From contig PJRA01000553.1 in NCBI GenBank assembly GCA_016987375.1, forward strand, positions 6,657 to 43,373: a stretch of 36,717 bases of DNA. The letters are read 5' to 3'. Every line of letters starts with the position of its first letter. Position 1 is the first letter of the stretch. Positions 1 to 9,670 of this stretch are shown here, in pieces. This DNA comes from Brachionus koreanus. Lineage: Eukaryota > Rotifera > Eurotatoria > Ploima > Brachionidae. The translations under genes were made by a program, and so were the position numbers. The notes beneath the pieces were generated by a model. It did not search any database. It worked only from the letters and a program-made list of their open reading frames with translations, and had not been told where the DNA came from.

Positions 1-195
1 AGCCAGATTTGACTAAAATTTTAATTATGCTTAGTTTGCATAGTTTTACCAGGTTGTTCATAATAGTGGAACTTTGAATGTTGCACCATTTTGTATTTAC
101 AGAACTTGCTTTTGACTTTTTAAAAAAAAGTTATAGGAATTTTTAACATTTTGTTCTGTACTATTGTACCAAATTTCACAAAAACGAATATTTTT
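1..195 (+). repeat. dispersed repeat, copy A
   Basis: This stretch shares an ordered series of blocks with two other places in the window (36255-36390 on the minus strand and 36425-36595 on the plus strand). The blocks are AACTTTGAATGTTG at 70-83, then a CATTTACAGAACTTG-like block, a T/A-run, AGTTATAGGAATTTTTAACA, and finally ACCAAATTTCACAAAA at about 169-184. The order and spacing are kept in all copies although the sequence has diverged, as in an old interspersed repeat. No coding potential is seen. The left edge may lie outside the window. The family is not recognised. Confidence 0.6.
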
Positions 196-1631
196 TTTTC
201 AATTAATTTTTTTGAATCTGTAGTTAAAAAATTGTATTCAAAATAGTAATTTCATTTACTAAAATAAAATCAAAATTCTAAAAATTTTTATTCGGCTTTT
301 GCCTACTCAATAATATATTCGATTTTTTTATTATTAGAAACTTTGGTGTATTCGACAGCTCCATTTAGTTTGTATAAATATGGCAATCGATTTTTATGTC
401 TATCTTGAAACCGATTCGTATCCAAATATTTGGGATTCAGTTGCCATACCAATGAATTGTATTGTAAAATATCTTGCATTAATTCAAAATTCTTTTAGTA
501 TGATTTAAAAGATCTAATATTGGTTTAAAAATTTTATTTCTTTCAAAGCATAAATTATATTGAACAGTTGTATTGACTTTTTTTGAAAATTATAGAGCGC
601 TGCAGTACTGGAATGAAAATTCCTATCCACCTTAATTATCAATACCATTATTTCGCATAAAATTCCATCGCATATATATTGAAACATAAACTCAAAGCTT
701 ACGTCGGTTTTTATTTACAAGGCCTTATCTTTCCATGTGCTTTTTGGGTGCTTGATAATCTCGCTTATACAATGACTAAATTAGCTAAAAATGACTAAAT
801 TTTCAAAAATCTTTCTCGGTGTTCTTAAAATTTAAGTGCTAGTTAAAAATTTATTTTCTTTACTTTATTTCAATTTTTTAAATTAAGTTGAACAAACAGA
901 CTGTTATGATGATCAAATGACTGTTTTACACAGCTTTGTTAAAGTTAATGCTTCTTTTTTTAATAAAATAGAGTAGCTAATAATTACATATTCTATAATT
1001 TCCATTTGATTAAATTCAAACATAAATCCATGAAGATTTCCCAATGAAAAATCTGTGATCAAATGTGGTGATTTTTAATATTGCTTAGCTTCTAGAATTT
1101 TTATTGTTTTAAATATAGGCTTAATTATTTTAATTTTGGTTTTTTTAAAGTTCTCTTCATTCAAGCATTATAATTAATTTGTGTTAAAATATAATCTTAA
1201 AAGACAATGAAAGATTTTTTTTGAATAATATGTTATTTCAATGAAATTACACTGTGTTAATTTGAGTTCAAGAAACTAAAAATTTTGGGATATTTTATTT
1301 TATTGTTTAAAAAGTTCATAAGATCATTTTTGACTAATCTTATCTATATTTACTAATAGCTTTTAATGATGGCTAAAATATTTAATAAAATCAAGTTTCA
1401 TTCTTTCGGAAATAAATAAAATTATACATTAAAAACCATACAGATATTTATTTTTCTAGTTTTTAACAAAATTATCATACTTTAAATATTCCATAAAAAA
1501 TTGTAACTTTTAAATTGTTTTAAAGTTCTATCGTAAAAGCATCGATACCCTTGGAAGATATTGATTTTTGTATCGATATCAAGCACTTCAACAAAAGAAA
1601 AGTTTATTTTATATATTTGAGCAATTTAAAT
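196..1631. other. AT-rich intergenic DNA, no gene recognised
   Basis: No open frame of convincing composition is present on either strand. The stretch lies beyond the 3' end of the minus-strand arrestin gene and should hold its 3' UTR. Near 1541 and at 1571-1578 there are two ATCGAT-centred sites, the second an exact TATCGATA. Confidence 0.6.
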
Positions 1632-3031
1632 CTAATATTTATTTTGATTTTTAATTGAAAAATCTGTATAAAAAGGGTAATAAGGTTTATAGCTGTTCAA
1701 ATCAGATTCAATGGTTTCTCCACGACTGTTATTAATTCCAATTTCGTTTGAAAAATCGACCGGATTTGAACCAAATACACATCCCTCATATGTAAATGGA
1801 AAATTAGGAGCAGCCATTTCAGGAGCAGAAGAAAGTGGAATCGTACCAATTATTATTGGTATTGACATATCTTTACTTTTCGCTACGCCTGATGCATCAA
1901 AATTAAAGACAACTAGATATGAAATTTCTATTATTCTACATGTTCCATTTGACGATGAGCAAACTGCGGGTATTGCCAAAGCAGTATTATCCCAAGATTC
2001 AAATGATTTTTCGTTTATTTGATTGGGAAATTCTATTTTGGCAACATTTCGGGTGCATAATTTAGTTTTTCCTCTTGCATGAAATCTCATTACTTGAATT
2101 AAATTAACACTCATTTTTTTAACATCTCTGCTACTTTTGTTATCAATAGTTGCCTTAAATCCAATAGCTTCTCCTGGAACGAAACCAGCTTTTAAAATAA
2201 ATGTCAAATTTGGTAATTAAAAAATATGTGCAATTTATTACATTTAAATATATTGAAATTTGCAATTATTGGATCTGATTTACAAGGCCCACAACATAAA
2301 ATTTTCTGATCGCTTACACCAAAGCCTTGTCTCAAACCTTGATTAGCATTCAAGTCTAGATGACTAAGAACAGTAAAGGATCGCGTAGAATGCTTATCGA
2401 AGGCCCTTAAAATAAAATTTCTATCAAAATTAAAGTAAATGGAAATAAAAAATATAAAATTAAATTAATATTTAGATATTTGATTTAAATTCATAAAGTC
2501 TGATTAACAATCAAATAATTTTTTTTTAATTCAAAAAAATGTATTAAAATTCAAGATCTTAATTTAAAAGAAATTTAGTTTTTTTTACCATGGTATGTCT
2601 ATTGTTCCGTACAATGAATATCTGACCTGACCAATATGATGTTCAAAGCTTGTGGGTAAATTTGGTGGCAAAACTATATCAAAGGGATAAGAATAAGGAC
2701 CAGGTTCTAAATATAAATCTGAGGATGAGCTCTTTGAAACAAAAACGAGCTCATGACTGAGATACTTTTCATAGGCAGAATAATGAGCAGTTCGTCTGTT
2801 TTTACCGCTGCCTCGACTTTCAGACCTTTTAACAAATTGATATTTTTGAAGATCAAAATTTTTTAAAATTTACCAGTGAACTCTGGCACCTCCATTAATA
2901 ACCATCTTGACACTGTTTATTTTTAAGCGTTCTTTTACTGAGATACTCAATGTTCCCTTCAAGTTTTCACCCGCTATATAAATTCCATTGGGTTTTTCAA
3001 GAGCAATTGTAAAATAATCAATCTTTCCCAT
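1632..3031 (-). CDS. alpha-arrestin (arrestin domain-containing protein), 371 aa, 4 exons
   Basis: Exons run 3031-2874, 2825-2589, 2405-2242 and 2188-1632 and join in frame. Alpha-arrestins are cytoplasmic adaptors that select membrane proteins for ubiquitination and endosomal sorting. The N-terminal arrestin sandwich starts at once (GKIDYFTIALEKP, then YIAGENLKG) and holds the family's VHW at exon 1/2. The hinge to the C-terminal sandwich has the typical cysteine cluster CCGPC (residues 169-173), then the strand motif KSGFVPGE (186-193), which only appears when the third intron (2189-2241) is removed. The C-terminus has the aromatic stretch PYYPFY typical of invertebrate members. I see no PPxY motif, the usual NEDD4-ligase docking site, so ligase recruitment by that route is not supported. 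The start is the first ATG before the conserved strand. A visual or beta-arrestin is unlikely because of the hinge motif and length. Confidence 0.9.
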
Positions 3032-3858
3032 TTTTTATATGAAAATAATACTTAAAAAATTCTTATTAAAAGAAACTTTATTATAGGTAACATTTTTGAA
3101 TGATTAATTAAAATCTTTGGTAAAATAAAGATTTAAATAAACTTTTAAAATAATTAATTATAAAACTTTCCAGAAAAAAAAATTTTTGATAAAAAAAATC
3201 TCGAAAATCTATAAATTATCCTTTTATTTAAAAAAGAAAAAAACGGTGAATTTAAATTAGAAAAATTTTTTTTTCGAAATACTAAGAAAAATGTCGTCAC
3301 TCGATTCTAATACATAATTTTATTTTTAAATCATAGCAAAATAGTTTTATAAAAAAATATAAAAATTCATAATTTGCTTTTATTCGTTGATTTAAAAACC
3401 TAAAGCTGAAAATTTTAAGCTAGAGCAGCAAAAGGATAATAAATTTCTATTTCAATTTTCTAAATCAATTTTAAATTTTAATGTAAAAACAAAGCATCAA
3501 ATTAATGTATCAAAAATTTAAATTCATTTCCGTTGACTTTTATAGCAATTTTGTCCCATTAAAAAAGGAAATTTCGTGCGTCAATTACCTTAAATATTTA
3601 TTTTTTATTAAGAAATGCTACTGAAAAATAGTTTTTTCGTCAGTATATAAAATCAAAATTGAAAATTTCGATATATACTAGACTTTTGAGATCATAGGTT
3701 TTCACTTTAACTAATTTAGCCTTTGAAATATTCATTTTTTTGAGGTAAACCAAATTTTAGATGTTTAGTACGGCATTAAAAAACATTTACGTATGGTAAG
3801 AAAAATTTGAAGTAATTTAGTGAATATTTCACTTATTATTTATTTCATCACATAACAT
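3032..3858. other. intergenic DNA upstream of the arrestin gene
   Basis: This AT-rich sequence lies between the arrestin start codon and the piggyBac element and presumably contains the arrestin promoter and 5' UTR. No recognised motif or gene was found. Confidence 0.5.
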
Positions 3859-3862
3859 TTAA

Positions 3863-3897
3863 CACTAGAACGTCCGGGGGTTTTTTAAACCCCTTTT
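3863..3897 (+). repeat. left terminal inverted repeat and GGGG/CCCC hairpin of the piggyBac element
   Basis: The terminal CACTAGAACG is followed by a short palindrome in which GGGG and CCCC flank TTTTTTAAA (3877-3893). The matching right end is at 5046-5104. Confidence 0.8.
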
Positions 3898-4146
3898 TTA
3901 TCTTTAAAAGTTGATAATTGGTTAAAAAAAATATATATTTTGATTTTTTTTTTCCTAATTTAAAATTTGATTTTAATTTTGAATTTATTTTAAAAATTAT
4001 AATTTTTAAAAAATCATATTAGAAAAAAAAATATATACATAAACGCCCGGAGGGGGCTTTTTAAGTCCTTATTTGAAATTTAATAAATTAGCTTTCTTTT
4101 TAATTATATTCATATATTAATTATAAGAAAAATAAATAAAAATATA

Positions 4147-5059
4147 ATGTCAAAGCGAGCTTCAGCTAAACTTGCCTTGGAACATCTTACTAAGGCTAAT
4201 GATGCTGATTCAGATCCTTCAGGGGAGTCTGATTATGAAGAAGATATCTTTGAATCTGAAACATATCTTTTTGATTTGTCAGATTCAACAAATGATCAAC
4301 AAAACAACAAATGAATCCGATGACGAAGCGTCTTGTGATTGTTCAAATGGTGAGCCACAAATATCTGGACAACCTTTAGAAACAGATAAAACATCAAAAT
4401 CAGGTGTTATATGGCAAAAAATAAATGACGGTAATGAGACCAAAATTAGAAAAAGGATTTCGTTCAATGAAAAAATTGGTCCAACAAGTTATGCAACTAA
4501 ACGTTTAGATAAGAGTGCTTTGACAGCTTTTTTACTAATTTTTGATTTGTCAATGCTGAAAATGGTGCTTGAATGCACAATGCATTTGCTCAGTCTATTG
4601 ACCGAAGCATTTCCTTCTCAAAAGAGGACATTCTTTCTTTTATCTGTCAAAAAACTATGTTATACCAATAATTTACAAATTATGAAATACCTTCGATTTG
4701 ACAATAAGTCTTCAAGATCACAACGAGTTTCATTTGACAGATTTTGTATGGTAAGAGATATATGGGAACGTCTGATTGAAAACTCAAAATCCTGCTACCG
4801 ACCACAACAATTCCTAACTGTTGATGAACAACTGTTGCCATTGAAATGTAGATGTAGCTTTCTACAATATATGCCAAATAAACCTGATAAATTTGGCATA
4901 AAATTTTGGTTGTTGGTCGATGTTTCATTCAAGTATATTTTGAATGGCTTTCCATATTTAGTAAAAAATCATGACAAACCAATAACTTATTTAAAAAAAA
5001 TTGTCTTTAACATGAGGTTAATACACATTTTAATTGAAGAATTAATGAGGGGTTTTTAA
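4147..5059 (+). pseudogene. piggyBac transposase remnant (DDE_Tnp_1_7 type), frameshifted and C-terminally deleted
   Basis: The N-terminus begins at ATG 4147 with an acidic, Ser/Asp-rich leader (SDPSGESDYEED) that stops at TGA 4312. The next segment continues one frame over. A family-like stretch beginning HNAFAQSID (about 4576-4645) is back in the first frame, and from about 4680 the second frame resumes with YLRFDNKS, RFCMVRDIWE and FLTVDEQL. The Asp of TVDEQL (codon 4823-4825) is the first catalytic Asp of piggyBac transposases. After GIKFWLLVDV and NGFPYL the similarity ends, so the parts carrying the second and third catalytic Asp and the C-terminal Cys-rich domain are missing. At least three frameshifts and this deletion make it a dead gene. 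An intact 295-codon frame (4172-5059) exists, but it is a patchwork of two frames of the ancestor. Confidence 0.88.
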
Positions 5060-5104
5060 ATCCCGTCGGGCGTTTAAGGTATAAAAAAATCGGGCGTTCT
5101 AGTG
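5046..5104 (-). repeat. right subterminal and terminal inverted repeat of the piggyBac element
   Basis: Read on the minus strand this end begins CACTAGAACGCCCG and then carries an inner AACGCCCG copy next to a GGGATTTAAAAACCCC palindrome. It mirrors the left end. Confidence 0.8.
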
Positions 5105-5108
5105 TTAA

Positions 5109-6306
5109 ATTATTCAAGATAAAAATATTAATAACCATGACTACAGTCAGCAAAATTATTGTTTACTTTTTTCTTAATTTAATTTTTTTTTAAGACATAA
5201 ACTAAAAAAATTCTCAATGCTTTTTCGTTTCTAAGAAACCAAAGTAATATTTTTAATTAAGTTTTAAAAATAAATCATTTCGCAATCAAGATATTGAAAG
5301 TAATTTTTGAACATTTTCTGAAATTTTAATTTTTCTCTATCTTACAATCATATAAAGTGAATTAATAAGACAGTATGTTTTAGAAAACAATGTTAGCAAA
5401 CCAAATGATGGTGGCATCAGCGATTCAATTTCAAGGCTAATCAACAGGCTAGTGCCCTTGTCTAATAGACTGATTAACACTTATTTAAATTGTATATAAA
5501 AACATAAAATACTTAAAAATAAAATAGATGTTTTGACTAATTTAAAAATTAAACATTGAAAAATTTTAATCAAATCTCTTAAATTTTTTAACAAAATCTG
5601 TAAAAATCAAATTTATATTATTGTAAATAGAATGCTTGAATATAGTGAATTTCTGAAAGATGCAACAACAAATTGCCAAATAAGGTAAAATGAATTTTAA
5701 TAAGTTATGGCATTGAAATCAGCTAATAATATGACACAATCATTTACGATAATTTACAAAGTATGATTTTGTCTCAAACATATTTTCAGAAAAGCTGTTC
5801 TGGATTTCTGAAGTTGCTTTTTGATTTTCAAAAATGAGACTAATTAGTCGGCGCAACTGATGGTTCCCAAAAAAATTCCCATCTGGGGTCAATTCAGTCA
5901 TGAGAACCAGTCAGTTAATGTTTTTGATGCACTTTCAATTTAATAATTTTATTTTTAGATAATTGATTCGTCAATTTGCTAAATAAAAATACTTTTTTTA
6001 GGTTTAAAAATTTTCAGATTAAATTTTGAGATATTTCAATTAGAAACTTTAGAAAATGATTTAAAAATTTTCGAAACTGTTAAAATTGAATAAAAAAAAT
6101 AGAATTTCTAATTTTACTAAAATACTAAAATATTTTAAATATTTCAAAAATCAACATTTCAGTAGAACTAAAATAAATAATGCTTAATTTAAAGAAATTA
6201 AACTATGTAGATTAGACAAGCAATTAAATTAAAAATCTAATCAAAAATAGAAAATAAAATTTTTGAAAGTTTATTAATTAAATTATTTGAATGAAATTCT
6301 TCTTCA
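5109..6306. other. intergenic DNA between the piggyBac element and the ATPase gene
   Basis: Mostly AT-rich with no gene recognised. Two short patches stand out by higher GC: about 5395-5480 and about 5845-5920, the latter with a hairpin. Part of the right side is the 3' UTR of the ATPase gene; a minus-strand AATAAA lies near 6270. Confidence 0.5.
5855..5916. other. hairpin-forming inverted repeat
   Basis: AACTGATGGTTC (5855-5866) pairs with GAACCA-G-TCAGTT (5904-5916), leaving one bulged base. Two further pairs lie beyond one mismatch. The loop of about 31 nt contains a second small stem (CCC 5878-5880 with GGG 5885-5887). This is a structural observation only; no RNA family was recognised. 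Confidence 0.4.
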
Positions 6307-9300
6307 TTAATAGTATGTTTCTTGCTCAACCCAGCCTCCTGGATTCTTCCTAAGAATGAATTTTCTGATCTCATCATATATCAAGATGGTAATTGAAAAG
6401 GGTATAGCTGGTAGCCACCAAACAAATCTATAAAAGAAATTAAATTAAAAATTTAATTAAATAATAATTAGAATAATTAAAAACTTACTTCAATGGATAC
6501 ATGTTCAAACCTTTGTCAAGACCAGGAGTGTAACAAAGCACAGCCGCTAATACAGTCTCAAAAACAAGACCAAAGTTCATCATGTTATTGCTAAAATAAA
6601 AAAAATAGATATAAAATGAGAATACAATATTTTTTAATAATAAAACTTACGTCATTCCTTGTTGCAAAAGAGAGTTTCGTCTTGTTTTGCAAATAATCAA
6701 ATCAGTCCATTGTACAACTACAATTGAAACAAAGAAAGCAGTGTGACAAGTGTATTCTAATATTTTTCTTTGTTGATAGGTCCATTCTTGACCATATGAA
6801 TCTTCTAAATCATTGACAGCTTTTGAGTCCCATGATTTTCTAATACCCAAAAGTCTTGAGGGCCAAAATCCATTTTCGGCCATGATAACCAAATAGACAA
6901 AGAAACCAGCGCTGGCTTGAATGAAACCAATTTGACCATAGGCCATTGAAATCAATCGCTGATTTACCAATTTGTCTCTGATTGGATCTCTTGGTTTACG
7001 TTTCATGATGTCAGACTCGGCTTTTTCATAAGCAAGAGAAATAGCGGGAACCATATCAGTACCCAAGTCAATGCACAAGATGGTAATTGTACCTAATGGT
7101 AAAGGTATATCTGTTAAAATAAACATCAAAAATGGTGTTATTTCAGGTATGTTTGAAGTCAAAGTGTATGCAATTGATTTTTTCAAATTGTCAAAGATTA
7201 AACGTCCTTCTTCAACACCAGTTACAATCGAAGCAAAATTATCATCCAAAAGAATCATATCAGCTGCTTGTTTGCTAACATCACTGCCAGCAATGCCCAT
7301 AGCAACACCAATATCGGCTTTTTTCAAAGCAGGTGAATCGTTCACACCATCACCAGTTACGGCCACAATGGCTCCTTGACGTTGACAGCCTTCAACAATG
7401 ATCAATTTTTGTTGTGGAGAAGTACGTGCAAATACGATTTCAGTGTGATGTCTCAAAATATCGTCCAATTGCTCTGATGACATGCTCTTCAAATCATTAC
7501 CATGAACAACAATAGCTTTTGCATCACGTGGATTAACTTGGCTAACTGGAATGCCCAAACGAGCAGCAATGTCTTCAACAGTTTCATTGTGTTCGCTAAT
7601 AATACCGACACCTTTGGCAATAGCTTTGGCAGTAATAGGATGGTCACCAGTTACCATGATAACTTTGATACCAGCTGAGCGACACTTTTCAACAGCATCT
7701 GGTACAGCAGCTCTTGGCGGATCAATCATAGACATTAAACCCAAAAATCTCAATTCAGTTAATTGAAAATTGGCTTCATCGGGATCAAAACGATATCCTT
7801 TTGGATATTTTTTTGAGTCCAATCTAACATCACAAAATCCCAATACACGTTCACCATAACCTCCAAGTTCCAAATAAGCATTATTGAATTGAGCTTTCCA
7901 ATAGTCTGTTAATTCTAAATCGCTGCCATTCATATAAATTGTGCTACATCTATCCAAAATTCTTTCCGGTGCGCCTTTCATTACTAATAGATATCGCTCA
8001 TCGTCATCATCAGTTTCATGAACACTAACTTGATATTTATTTGTCGAATTGAAAGGAATTTCTATTATTTTTCTATTTAATTCTCTATATTGTGCAACAC
8101 TTCCAAACGACAATTCACATGATTTTAAAATAGCTGATTCAGATGCATCTCCAATACAATCTCTTTGTAAAATTGGTTTTTTTAAATTTTCAGCATCAAC
8201 TTTGAATTCAGCTCTGTTACAAAGCATGGCACATCTAATCAAAGCTCTTAATCCCGGTGCTTCTTTATCATAAGTTGCTGTGACCTGATTTTCTGATGTG
8301 TCAACTTCAGCTATATGATTATCGTACCACATATGTGCAACTGTCATACGATTTTGAGTCAAAGTTCCAGTTTTATCTGAACAAATGGTCGAAGTAGAGC
8401 CAAGTGTTTCTACAGCTTCCAAATTTTTAACTAAACAATTTTTTTTTGCCATACGTTTAGCTGTCAAAGTTAAGCATACAGTAACAGTGGCCAATAGACC
8501 TTCGGGTACATTTGCTACAATAATACCAATCAAAAATATGACTGCATCTAACCAGTAGTACTTGAGAACAATAGCAATAATGAAAAACGTGACACCCAAG
8601 AAAACAGCTACACTAGTGATCAAATTGATAAAATGATGAATTTCTCTGGCAATTGGTGTTTCACCAGTGTCCAAACCAGATGCCAAATTAGCAATACGAC
8701 CCATAACAGTTCTATCACCAGTTCGAATAACTATGCCAGTGCAAGTACCTTCGACAGCATTTGTTGAAAAGAAAGCAATATTTCTAGTTTCCAATGGATT
8801 TTCATTTGTAAAATCAGGTCCTCTAGCTTGTGGTTCAGATTCTCCAGTCAATGACGAATTGTCCACCTTGAAACCATGTGCTTGTACAACACGAATATCG
8901 GCCGGAACACGGTCACCAAATTTAACATCAATAACATCACCAACTACCAGATCTTCTGCTTTTACAGTTTTTTTTTCTCCATTTCTCAAAGCCACTGCTT
9001 GTTGAGGTACCATGTTTTTGAATGAGTCCATAATACGAGAACTTTTAGCCTCTTGAAAATATGAAAATACACCTGTTAGAATTACTACTACTGATAATGC
9101 TACACCAAGCCATAAGTTGTCTTTTGGTGCATCGTCATATGATGCTACCGTAATACCATAGGCAAAAAAGCAAAGGAATGCACCAGTCCAAAGCAACATA
9201 GCAAAGCCACCAAATAAATTTTTGCAAAATTTAACCCATTCAGGTGTTGTTTTTGGTGGCGAAAGAGCATTTGGTCCATCTCTTTCCAGTATCTGACGTG

Positions 9301-9670
9301 CTCTTTCTTCACTTAAGCCCTTTTATAAAAAATTAGTTAGTTTAAAAATTAGTACTTTTTTTTTCAATTAATTACTCTGTTTATGTCTGTTTGTAAGCGA
9401 ACTAACAATTCATTTAAATCAACTTTGTGCTCATCCTTAAAATTAATCAACAATAAATATTTAATTTCATAACATTTTTTTCACACTTATTTTACTTACA
9501 AATTCGACTTCTTTTTTCAAATCATCTAAATTTTGTTTTTTTTGGCCTTTTTTTGCTTTTACTGAGCTCGAAATTGAATCTTTTTTTTTGGTCTAAAATT
9601 CGAAAATTTAAATCATTTTTTAGTTTTAATTATTATAATTTTGATTTAAAAAATTAATTAAACGTACCAT
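6307..9670 (-). CDS. Na+/K+-transporting ATPase subunit alpha, 1015 aa, 6 exons
   Basis: Exons: 9670-9668 (the ATG alone), 9592-9500, 9435-9376, 9319-6651, 6590-6489, 6427-6307. This P2C-type P-type ATPase exports 3 Na+ and imports 2 K+ across the plasma membrane per ATP. Visible landmarks are a Lys-rich N-terminus, the M1-M2 hairpin, SLTGESEP of the actuator domain, PEGLLATVT in M4, the phosphorylation loop DKTGT (Asp367), [17 protein letters not shown], and TGDGVNDSP of the hinge. M5 reads YTLTSNIPE with Ser, where H+/K+-ATPases have Lys, which supports Na+/K+ specificity. The C-terminus ends in ETYY, the tyrosine pair that shapes the third Na+ site. Length matches the family. In the M1-M2 loop the ouabain-site residue 111 (sheep numbering) is Thr (T109 here) instead of Gln, while 122 is Asn (N120). 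A small 3-nt coding first exon is needed to reach the ATG. Confidence 0.97.

Larger units (their letters stand above)
3859..5108 (+). mobile_element. piggyBac-type DNA transposon, internally decayed, ends intact
   Basis: The element is bounded by TTAA at 3859-3862 and 5105-5108, the target duplication of the piggyBac superfamily. Directly inside are terminal inverted repeats CACTAGAACG (3863-3872) and CGTTCTAGTG (5095-5104); with a single mismatch the match continues into CCG. The body is about 1.24 kb, roughly half of a typical autonomous piggyBac, and encloses a broken transposase. Copies of a CGCCCGG/CCGGGCG motif next to a G-run and TTTTTAA lie just inside both ends (3871-3897, about 4043-4070, 5046-5077). 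The perfect short TIRs mean it could have been mobilised in trans by an intact relative. Confidence 0.92.

Noticed and set aside
4172..5059. The 295-codon open frame as an intact transposase
   Set aside because: Its N-terminal and middle parts are out of frame with the family, and the C-terminal catalytic region is absent. It is open by chance.
7071..9005. Several plus-strand open frames of 70-112 codons
   Set aside because: They are antisense to the large ATPase exon and follow its codon structure. None resembles a protein.
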